From NCBI GenBank assembly GCA_016929735.1, contig JAFGID010000103.1:1-12742 (forward strand): a stretch of DNA of 12,742 bases. Direction: 5' to 3'. Below, one piece after another: positions 6,065-12,742 of this stretch (position 1 is its first letter; the number at the start of each line of letters is the position of its first letter). A model generated the notes under the pieces. It worked only from the letters and a program-made list of their open reading frames with translations, did no database searches and was not told the origin of the DNA. Position numbers and translations under genes: made by a program. The DNA comes from Ignavibacteriales bacterium (GTDB taxonomy: Bacteria; Bacteroidota; Ignavibacteria; Ignavibacteriales; Melioribacteraceae).

Positions 6065-7360
6065 ATGAAAATATTTTTTAAAAATATTTTAGTTATAACC
6101 ATAATAATTGCATCACAATTGTTCCTAACTTCTTGTGACAAAAATGACAACGAGATAACAGATACGATAATCGAGATTTACGTTCGAAGTCAGGCAACAA
6201 ATGTCAATATTGCTAATGCAAATGTTATATTATTTAATGCTGATAATGGACAAACGATTAGTCGTTTATCTTCGGATGCAAATGGTAAGTGTTCATTTAA
6301 AGTAACGGTTGGTGGCAACTATTATGTTGAAATATCTGCACAAGGATATTTACCATCACCACCGAAAAATCTAACCGCAGTTCCGTTTGCTGCTACTACT
6401 GGCAAAACAACCTCACAAACATTTTATCTTGAAACTAGTACTATTGCTGGAGGGTATGTTTATGGATTTGTGAATCCAGTTGTTAATGGAGTCTTAGTGG
6501 TTGCTGAATCAGATGCAAATGGCTCAAGATATTCGGGTATTACTGGTCCAGATGGTTATTATATAATTTTTAATGTTCCTTATGGCAGTTATAAAATGTA
6601 TGCTTATAAAGCAGGTTATACAACATCTTCTACACCGACATTTACTCTATCAAGCACCATAACCAACCTAAGTAGAACAGTAAATCTGACTACAGTAAAA
6701 GGAGGCACTTTAACAGGTAAGGTGAGTTTTCTAGCTATATCATATTCAGGAACAGTTGATGTTTCTCTACTTGACCATTTTACAAGAACACCAATACCCG
6801 GTTTAACAACAAATCTTGATGCAAATGCAAATTATACAATATCACAGATCCCACCAGGACAATATATGGCTTGGGCTTCATTCAAAAATGATGGGTACGT
6901 TATGGATCCAGACTGGATTTATAAAAATCCAAACGGATTATATCTCAGTTATGAAAGTGATTCTACAAAAACACGAAATTTTTCTGTTACCGGAGCAATA
7001 ACTTTAAACTCACCTACTAATTCAGCTACCTCACTCATTCCAGTAACTATAACCACAACAACACCGACATTTTCTTGGAATGCCTATCCTTCTGCAAAAG
7101 AATATATAATCGAAGTCAGAGATATGAGTGGAAATATTATTTGGGGTGGCTACAACACAACTAATGGTTTTATAAATCATCAACAAATCCCAAGTAGTAC
7201 TACAAGTGTTGTTTATAATTTTGATGGCAGTGCAACAACTGCTTTACAATCAGGTAAGACATACCAATGGAAAATTTATGCTGACGATGATAATGCTACT
7301 AAAGTTCAAACACTAATTTCTTGTAGTGAAGATTTACGTGGTTTATTTAAAGTTCAATAA
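6065..7360 (+). CDS. large lipoprotein with carboxypeptidase-regulatory-like and Fn3-like domains
   Basis: This 431-residue protein starts at ATG 6065. A type II signal peptide ends in the lipobox LTSC, so C24 would be lipidated. The following DKNDNE is acidic, like the surface-export signals described for Bacteroidota lipoproteins. Three beta-sandwich units follow, at about 30-118, 122-207 and 210-305. Each shows the carboxypeptidase-regulatory-like pattern: a strand, a variable loop, DANG or GPDGYY, then GSYKMYAYKAGY or GQYMAWASF. The C-terminal part (about 308-431) opens with LNSPTNSAT and reads TPTFSWNAYPSAKEYIIEV to GKTYQWKIYA, an Fn3-like fold. No catalytic motif and no type IX sorting domain is seen. 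It is last in the operon, 25 bases after the barrel gene and just before a terminator. It is probably a surface-exposed adhesive or scaffold partner of the barrel; that role is inferred. Confidence 0.88.
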   Translation: MKIFFKNILVITIIIASQLFLTSCDKNDNEITDTIIEIYVRSQATNVNIANANVILFNADNGQTISRLSSDANGKCSFKVTVGGNYYVEISAQGYLPSPPKNLTAVPFAATTGKTTSQTFYLETSTIAGGYVYGFVNPVVNGVLVVAESDANGSRYSGITGPDGYYIIFNVPYGSYKMYAYKAGYTTSSTPTFTLSSTITNLSRTVNLTTVKGGTLTGKVSFLAISYSGTVDVSLLDHFTRTPIPGLTTNLDANANYTISQIPPGQYMAWASFKNDGYVMDPDWIYKNPNGLYLSYESDSTKTRNFSVTGAITLNSPTNSATSLIPVTITTTTPTFSWNAYPSAKEYIIEVRDMSGNIIWGGYNTTNGFINHQQIPSSTTSVVYNFDGSATTALQSGKTYQWKIYADDDNATKVQTLISCSEDLRGLFKVQ

Positions 7361-7384
7361 ATTAAAATAATAGAGAAAAATAAT

Positions 7385-7414
7385 TAAATCCCTTCAATTT
7401 TTTGAAGGGATTTA
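7385..7414 (+). terminator. rho-independent terminator of the envelope operon
   Basis: A 13-bp perfect stem (TAAATCCCTTCAA pairing with TTGAAGGGATTTA) encloses a TTTT loop, 24 bases after the lipoprotein stop, and is followed by TTTTG. The stem holds a CCCTTC/GAAGGG core in otherwise very AT-rich DNA. It separates the operon from the kinase gene. Confidence 0.85.
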
Positions 7415-7419
7415 TTTTG

Positions 7420-7427
7420 TATATTTG
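7420..7427 (+). promoter_or_regulatory. possible -7 box (TATATTTG) for the kinase-regulator operon
   Basis: TATATTTG fits the TAnnTTTG consensus of Bacteroidota housekeeping promoters and starts six bases after the terminator stem. A TTTG at 7401-7404 lies 15 bases upstream, closer than the usual -33 element and inside the hairpin. The transcript would start near 7433, about 40 bases before the kinase ATG. Confidence 0.4.
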
Positions 7428-7473
7428 AATTGTAATAAAGCTATCTTTAAGAAAATTCAACTTCATTAAATAA

Positions 7474-9501
7474 ATGAAAAGACGACTATTTAAGAGATTA
7501 TCATTACTACAAACAAGAAATGTTGTTTTCATTTTCCTTGCAATTACTTTATTGATAATAATATCGTCTGTCATCGAATACTTTCAGACAAGAAGTGAGA
7601 TGTTGAATTTGATGGAGTTGCATTCTCATACTCTGCTTGAATCAATAGTAATGACAACTGAAAATGCATTACTTGCCGATGAAGAAATTAAAAGACAATT
7701 AAAAACGAGATTACTGGATAATGCTAACTTCGTTAATACTTTACATGAAAAAAATCAAATCACTACCGCTTTATTAAATAAATTAGTCTTAACATACAAT
7801 ATTGATAGGATTAATATTTTATCTAAAGATGGAAAAGTTCTTCTTAGTGGTATGAGTGATTATTATGATTTCGATTGTGAAATGAATTATGAAGAAATAT
7901 TATTCCCAATAATAAATAGAATAGAAGATACATTATTCTTAAATGTAAAGTTAGAAAATTGCACTTCAAAATTTAAATATATTACTGCGATAAGTTCGAA
8001 AAATGGAGATGTTGTTACAATAGAAATAATTTCAGATGAAATAAATAATTTAAGAAAAACATTGGGTTTTGGTTCATTAATAAGAAAACTAACAAACAAC
8101 AAAGAGATAATATATCTTGCTCTACAGGATACTAGCACGATATTAGTAGCATCGGGAAAACTACCAAATCTGGAACCAATCATTAGTTCAAATTTTTTAT
8201 ATTCATCTTTAAAGGATTCAACTTTTAAATGGCGAATTGTTGATTTAGATTCACTTCAAATTTTTGAAAGTGTTCATCCTTTTTATCACAAAGATAAATT
8301 TGTGGGATTGTTTAGACTTGGTTTATCTACAGAATCTTTGGATTTAATTAATACGAGAATTGTAAGAAGGATTATTATTATTAGCATAATTTTAATTGCT
8401 TTTGGAACATTAATCTTTATCTTTATTTTCACCCGTCAAAATTTTAATGTGCTTCAAAATAAATTTAGAGCGATTGAGGAGTACTCAACTAAAATTATTG
8501 AAAATGTGAGTGATGCAATTATTGTAATAGATTCTGATAGAAAAATCAAATTATTAAATAAATCAGCAGAAAAAATATTCTCAGTTAGTAAGGGAGATGT
8601 TATTGAAAAAGAGTTGGATGCGATTATTACTGATATTAACTTTAATCATATCATAGATGATGAAAGTATTATCTCAGAGATACAATTAGATATTGAAAAA
8701 ATTAAAAAATACTTATTAATATCAAAAGCAATATTTAGAACAGACGATGGTAAAAAGAATATTGTTCTCGTAATCAAGGATTTTACAGAGCAGAAAAAAA
8801 TGGAGGAACAATTAGAGCGTCAGGAGAGAATGACTGCTATGGGACAACTGGCTTCGGGTGTTGCTCATGAAATTCGTAACCCACTTAACGCTATTAGCAC
8901 TATAACTCAACAATTAAACAAAGATTTTACTCCCGTAAACAAAGTTGAAGAATATCAGACTTTAACATCACTTGTCAATAAAGAAGTAAAAAGAATAAAT
9001 GAAACAGTTCAAAATTTTCTGAAATTTGCAAGACCAGAAAAAATAAATCCTGTAGAATTTTATTTGTCAGAATTGATTAATGATTATAAAAATGAATATT
9101 TAAAAATTTTGCAAGATAAAAAAATTGATTTGCAAGTATTACTTACCATAGATGAACTTGTATATTGGGATAAAAAACAAATTCAGCAAGTATTTATTAA
9201 TCTAATTCAAAACGCAATTGATTCTTTTGAGAGAGATGATAAAGAGAAAAAAATTATCATTAATATTTCCAAAAAATTGGAAAACATATTAATTAAATAT
9301 TCAGACAATGGTAGAGGTATTGATGAAAAAACTCTTCCAAAAATATTCAATCTATATTTTACAACTAAAGCAAAGGGAACAGGAATTGGATTAGCAATCG
9401 TTCAAAAAATTATTTATGAACATAATGGGACTATTTCTGTTACTTCAGAATTAAATAGAGGAACTACATTCACAATAGAATTACCAATTAGATATAAGTA
9501 G
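7474..9501 (+). CDS. membrane sensor histidine kinase with periplasmic sensor and PAS domain
   Basis: This 675-residue kinase has helices at about 17-34 and 300-322. They enclose a periplasmic region of roughly 265 residues whose mixed alpha/beta pattern (IDRINILSKDGKVLLSG, FVGLFRLGLS) looks Cache-like, perhaps a double Cache. A PAS domain (about 337-440) and a short coiled linker follow. The HisKA domain carries the phospho-acceptor H465 in HEIRNPLNAI. The catalytic domain shows the N box (N580 in NLIQNAID), G1 DNGRGID (611-617), the F box FNLYFTTK and G2 GTGIGLA (635-641). All key residues are present, so it should be active. The layout matches ZraS/AtoS-type kinases that pair with NtrC-family regulators. 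It starts without a clear ribosome site. The regulator gene begins 8 bases after its stop. The signal is unknown. Confidence 0.95.
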   Translation: MKRRLFKRLSLLQTRNVVFIFLAITLLIIISSVIEYFQTRSEMLNLMELHSHTLLESIVMTTENALLADEEIKRQLKTRLLDNANFVNTLHEKNQITTALLNKLVLTYNIDRINILSKDGKVLLSGMSDYYDFDCEMNYEEILFPIINRIEDTLFLNVKLENCTSKFKYITAISSKNGDVVTIEIISDEINNLRKTLGFGSLIRKLTNNKEIIYLALQDTSTILVASGKLPNLEPIISSNFLYSSLKDSTFKWRIVDLDSLQIFESVHPFYHKDKFVGLFRLGLSTESLDLINTRIVRRIIIISIILIAFGTLIFIFIFTRQNFNVLQNKFRAIEEYSTKIIENVSDAIIVIDSDRKIKLLNKSAEKIFSVSKGDVIEKELDAIITDINFNHIIDDESIISEIQLDIEKIKKYLLISKAIFRTDDGKKNIVLVIKDFTEQKKMEEQLERQERMTAMGQLASGVAHEIRNPLNAISTITQQLNKDFTPVNKVEEYQTLTSLVNKEVKRINETVQNFLKFARPEKINPVEFYLSELINDYKNEYLKILQDKKIDLQVLLTIDELVYWDKKQIQQVFINLIQNAIDSFERDDKEKKIIINISKKLENILIKYSDNGRGIDEKTLPKIFNLYFTTKAKGTGIGLAIVQKIIYEHNGTISVTSELNRGTTFTIELPIRYK

Positions 9502-9509
9502 GTTTTAGT

Positions 9510-10874
9510 ATGAAGAAAATATCAATTTTAGTAGTAGATGATGAGCAGGCACAATTACAATCAATTAGCGGTTTTCTCTCAAGAAGGGATTATGGGATAT
9601 TTACTGCAGAAAATGGAAAAGAAGCTTTTGAAATCCTGAAGAATAATTTAGTTGATATTATCTTAACAGATTATAGGATGCCCGAGTGGGATGGACTGCA
9701 ATTATTAAAGAATGTAAAGCAATTCAATCCCGAAATTGAAGTAATTGTAATGACAGCATTCGGTAGTATTGAAGATGCTGTGACTCTGCTGAAAGAGGGA
9801 GCTTACGATTACATAACTAAACCAATTGAACTTGATGAACTGGAAAGCATCTTATCACGAGTGAAAGAACGAAAAGAACTTATAAGAGAAAATAAAATAT
9901 TAAAACAACAATTAGCCGAAAAATTTGAATACGATGAAATTATTACACAAAGCTCAAAGATGGAAGATATTCTGAATACTTCTGCAAGAGTAGCGAACAG
10001 TAAAGCAACTTGTTTAATCCGGGGTGAAAGCGGAACAGGTAAGGAATTAATTGCGAAAGCGATTCATCATCTTAGTCCTCTTAAAGATAAGCCATTTGTT
10101 GTCGTAAATATTGCTTCATTATCAGAAAATTTAATTGAAAGCGAATTGTTCGGACACGAGAAAGGTTCATTCACTGGAGCAATCACACATAGAATCGGCC
10201 GTTTCGAAGAAGCAGACGGAGGAACATTATTTATTGATGAAATTGGAGAGATTCCTCCTTACATTCAAGTAAAATTATTACGAGCAATTCAATTTAATGA
10301 AGTCCAAAGGATTGGGAGCAATAAAACTTTGAAAGTCGATGTAAGAATTATTGCCGCAACAAATAGAAACTTGGAGGAAATGATAAAGCAAAAAATATTT
10401 AGAGAAGATTTATATTATCGTTTGAATGTCGTTACAATTAATTTACCACCACTTCGTGAAAGGAAAGAAGATATCCCGAAATTAATAGAGACTTTTACAA
10501 AAAAATATGCTATCAAAAATGGGAAAGATATTCTGGGATTAACTAAAGAAGCAATGGATAAAATGATGAAATATGATTATCCAGGGAATATAAGAGAATT
10601 ACAAAATATAATTGAGAGAGCGGTAATTCTTAGTAGAACAGAATATATTATTGAAGAAGATTTACCATTTAAAAGTGAAAAAAGGGTATCATCTGATTTG
10701 TTGGATCCATTATTACTTGAACATAATTATAAAGAAAAGATGAAAGCTTTTGAAAAAGAAATGCTCGTGAAAGTATTAGAACAAACAAATGGAAATAAAA
10801 GTGCAGCTGCAAGATTGTTGGGGATCACGGAAAGACATTTACGTTCCCGATTGCAAATATTGAATATGAAGTAA
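9510..10874 (+). CDS. NtrC-family sigma54-dependent response regulator
   Basis: This 454-residue activator has a receiver domain (1 to about 120) with D10/D11, phospho-acceptor D54, T82 and K104. A helical linker follows, then the AAA+ sigma54-interaction domain with Walker A GESGTGKE (172-179). The sigma54-contacting loop reads GSFTGA (219-224), a single Ala-to-Ser change from the usual GAFTGA, and Walker B is LFIDE (240-244). Further expected stretches are ATNRNL, FREDLYYRLNV and the LPPLRERKEDIP segment. A Fis-type helix-turn-helix (about 428-450, NKSAAARLLGITERHLRSRL) binds DNA. All domains are intact, so the cell must have RpoN. Phosphorylation by the adjacent kinase is the obvious input. 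The upstream envelope operon is a reasonable target, given the promoter candidate at 4026-4041. Confidence 0.95.
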   Translation: MKKISILVVDDEQAQLQSISGFLSRRDYGIFTAENGKEAFEILKNNLVDIILTDYRMPEWDGLQLLKNVKQFNPEIEVIVMTAFGSIEDAVTLLKEGAYDYITKPIELDELESILSRVKERKELIRENKILKQQLAEKFEYDEIITQSSKMEDILNTSARVANSKATCLIRGESGTGKELIAKAIHHLSPLKDKPFVVVNIASLSENLIESELFGHEKGSFTGAITHRIGRFEEADGGTLFIDEIGEIPPYIQVKLLRAIQFNEVQRIGSNKTLKVDVRIIAATNRNLEEMIKQKIFREDLYYRLNVVTINLPPLRERKEDIPKLIETFTKKYAIKNGKDILGLTKEAMDKMMKYDYPGNIRELQNIIERAVILSRTEYIIEEDLPFKSEKRVSSDLLDPLLLEHNYKEKMKAFEKEMLVKVLEQTNGNKSAAARLLGITERHLRSRLQILNMK

Positions 10875-10928
10875 ACTTAATAATATTTTGCCACTATTAA
10901 AATTCAGATTTTTCAGTAAAATTTATTT

Positions 10929-11564
10929 ATGTTAGATTTAAATCGAATAGAGTTAGAGTTAAACAAAAGGATTGTATATCCTTATATTTGGGGTAAAAAG
11001 CAAAATAATGAAGATGATAGGTTAACAAATTTTATTTATGATATTGATACATTTGAAGATCTTATCGTTGAAATTGATAAACGTTTTAAAGATAAGAGTA
11101 ATTATAAATCTATTTTAAATTATACATTAAATCGTTGGTATAATTACTGGTCAGCAAAAGCGGTTGAATTTATTTTTTGTTCATTACCAGGTGTAGTTGC
11201 TGCCAAAGATGCAAGGGATAGATTAATTGACTTCTCAATCGAAGGAATCAATTTTGACCATAAAACATCTGTATTTCCAAGGAAATATCCAGACTCTTTT
11301 GAATTTGCTAAGAAAAATCCAAAAGATTTATGTGAATGGTTATATAAAAATCAAAGTCAGGAAAATAGAAAGCATTTAAAGAACAGGATATTTATCGTTT
11401 TATTTTCTTCAGATGGAGAACATTGGAAATTGAAAAGCAACATATTTTTATTGAAACAAAAAATTGAATTATACATTAAAGATTTTGATAAAAATAAATT
11501 ATTAACTATCCAACATAAGGATGGAAATACTGCATTATCAGATATAATTTGGTTCGAACAATAA
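10929..11564 (+). CDS. uncharacterised protein with PD-(D/E)XK nuclease-like motif
   Basis: This 211-residue soluble protein has no signal peptide or membrane helix, and I do not recognise its family. A segment in the middle has the signature order of PD-(D/E)XK enzymes. E80 lies in a helix (AKAVEFIF), D101 ends a strand (DRLIDFSIEG), and D110-H-K112 in INFDHKTS forms the D-x-K nine residues later. KTSVFP then follows, resembling the strand after the catalytic Lys. N-terminal WYNYWSAK and C-terminal beta stretches surround this core. The gene stands 54 bases after the regulator without a Shine-Dalgarno sequence, and no methyltransferase or other restriction gene is nearby. A nuclease, a repair enzyme or an inactive relative are all possible. 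Confidence in the gene is high, in the fold only moderate. Confidence 0.75.
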   Translation: MLDLNRIELELNKRIVYPYIWGKKQNNEDDRLTNFIYDIDTFEDLIVEIDKRFKDKSNYKSILNYTLNRWYNYWSAKAVEFIFCSLPGVVAAKDARDRLIDFSIEGINFDHKTSVFPRKYPDSFEFAKKNPKDLCEWLYKNQSQENRKHLKNRIFIVLFSSDGEHWKLKSNIFLLKQKIELYIKDFDKNKLLTIQHKDGNTALSDIIWFEQ

Positions 11565-11592
11565 TTACAGAAATAAAAATTTAGGTATGTAA

Positions 11593-12687
11593 ATGAAAAA
11601 TATCATTTTATTCTTTATAATATTTTTTAATCTTGATGTACAAGGCAATATTTCCTCTCCAATTGTTCCTGGCACATTTGGTTCGTTACCTTTTATTTCG
11701 CAATATGTTGACATCCTTTCTGAGAGATTAATAATTGTACCCGATGAAAAATTTGAGACAGCATTATTTCAAGTTGAATATCAAATAAAAGTACATAAGA
11801 AGGGAGTACAAATACCACTACTATTTTATGCATTTGATTATGAAGGCGAATTCAAGGTCTGGTTGAACGACCAAATTGTTAACTTAAAATCAATAACTAA
11901 AAGATACGAACAACTTGAAGGAACAATATTTTCAGACTTCAAATATATGTTTTCAATTCCAAATAAAAACTCACTTCCTTACATCTCTCTAACAGATAGT
12001 CTAGATGATTATTATCAAATTGTTATTAATGATTTAAAATATTTTGAAGTTGATCTTTCAGAAGGGAAATACATAATTCGAGTTGAGTATGTTGCAAAAC
12101 GCTGGACCGATAATAGTGGTTGGGTTAAAAAACATAGTTTCCGATATGCACTTGCACCAGCTAAATACTGGAAGTCTTTTGGAAATCTTGAAATTATTCT
12201 TGATGCATCAAAATGTAATTTAGCTTTATCTTCAAATCTTGGAAATCCTTTGGAAGGAAATTATGCAAATTATGCCATTTGGAAATATGATGAAATACCG
12301 ATGGATATACTGAAAATTCTTTATCAACCCAAGATGAATTCAACTGCAAAAAAACTTATTGATTTCGGACAGGGAAATATTGCAATTATCTTTGGTTTAT
12401 GCCTAACAATAATTCACCTATTGATTTTATTCAATTTTAAAAATAAAAATAAGACTAAACGAAATATTGTTGTAATTATCGGTAGTGTTATTGTGCCATT
12501 ATTTGCATTACTAAGCTATGTGTTGAGTTTTGATATTATTGATGCATTCATTGGAATAGAAGCAACTGAAAGACATGGTTATGTGTTTATGATTATGTTA
12601 TTATATCCTATAATTTTACCAGTTTATTGGATAATTATTAAACTGATAGATAAGTTATTTTTAAAACGGTTAATAAAACAAGAATAA
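11593..12687 (+). CDS. exported beta-rich protein anchored by three C-terminal membrane helices
   Basis: This 364-residue protein begins with a signal-peptide-like segment (MKNIILFFIIFFNL, possible cleavage near residue 18). About 240 residues of predominantly beta-strand ectodomain follow, with patterns such as KYIIRVEYVAKRW and HSFRYALAPAKYWKSFGNLE. Three hydrophobic helices lie at about 266-285, 291-313 and 331-354, and the C-terminus is basic. The likely topology is a periplasmic domain held in the inner membrane. I do not recognise a family. The paired strands around YALAPAKYW resemble uncharacterised extracellular beta-domain proteins, but that is only a visual impression. It lies 28 bases after the nuclease-like gene, on the same strand, so the two may be co-transcribed. 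No enzyme motif is visible. Confidence 0.8.
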   Translation: MKNIILFFIIFFNLDVQGNISSPIVPGTFGSLPFISQYVDILSERLIIVPDEKFETALFQVEYQIKVHKKGVQIPLLFYAFDYEGEFKVWLNDQIVNLKSITKRYEQLEGTIFSDFKYMFSIPNKNSLPYISLTDSLDDYYQIVINDLKYFEVDLSEGKYIIRVEYVAKRWTDNSGWVKKHSFRYALAPAKYWKSFGNLEIILDASKCNLALSSNLGNPLEGNYANYAIWKYDEIPMDILKILYQPKMNSTAKKLIDFGQGNIAIIFGLCLTIIHLLILFNFKNKNKTKRNIVVIIGSVIVPLFALLSYVLSFDIIDAFIGIEATERHGYVFMIMLLYPIILPVYWIIIKLIDKLFLKRLIKQE

Positions 12688-12742
12688 TTAAAAATTTCAA
12701 CATTTAAGAAAATAATGAAATTTGTTCTTTAAATACTTTATA
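12688..12742. other. AT-rich end of window, nothing recognised
   Basis: The last 55 bases contain no ORF, hairpin or promoter motif I can support. Confidence 0.6.

Noticed and set aside
7407..7420. Second GG-N10-GT sequence that could be read as an RpoN promoter for the kinase gene
   Set aside because: It sits in the right arm and tail of the terminator hairpin and matches only GG and TTG; in this AT-rich sequence such partial matches are expected.

Overview
The window is about 12.7 kb of AT-rich DNA with dense, short-spaced genes. It most likely comes from a Gram-negative bacterium of the Bacteroidota/Ignavibacteria (FCB) group. The supporting signs are: signal peptides ending in SQ or AQ, a lipoprotein with acidic residues right after the lipobox cysteine, a beta-barrel protein ending in Phe, TAnnTTTG promoter-like boxes, several starts without a Shine-Dalgarno sequence, and an NtrC-type activator that implies RpoN. 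No taxon is proven by the sequence. I see no rRNA, tRNA, CRISPR array or insertion sequence.

Left part (1-3837), housekeeping and transport. An unidentified gene tail overlaps the start of nanE (N-acetylmannosamine-6-phosphate 2-epimerase, sialic acid/amino sugar catabolism) by ATGA. A four-helix membrane protein of unknown role follows. It converges on, and overlaps by 7 bases, a YfcC/DcuC-family transporter on the minus strand. Divergent from the transporter is a PLP-dependent cysteine synthase of the CysM-like type. A 239-base gene-free stretch (3838-4076) holds a palindrome and a candidate sigma54-type promoter.

Centre (4077-7360), a four-gene envelope operon. It encodes two small exported proteins sharing a DxDGDGxxDN calcium-loop-like motif, an outer-membrane beta-barrel, and a large lipoprotein built of carboxypeptidase-regulatory-like beta-sandwiches plus an Fn3-like end. 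It closes with a strong intrinsic terminator (7385-7414).

Right part (7474-12687). A membrane-bound sensor histidine kinase with a large periplasmic sensor region and a PAS domain is followed after 8 bases by its NtrC-family sigma54 response regulator. Then come an orphan protein with a PD-(D/E)XK-nuclease-like motif set and a protein with an exported beta-rich domain and three C-terminal membrane helices.

Working model (inference): the kinase/activator pair senses an envelope or extracellular condition and, with RpoN, drives the neighbouring surface operon. The candidate GG-N10-GT promoter at 4026-4041 and the palindrome about 100 bases upstream of it fit this, but neither is proven. The surface module with its two-component system is the most interesting part of the window.
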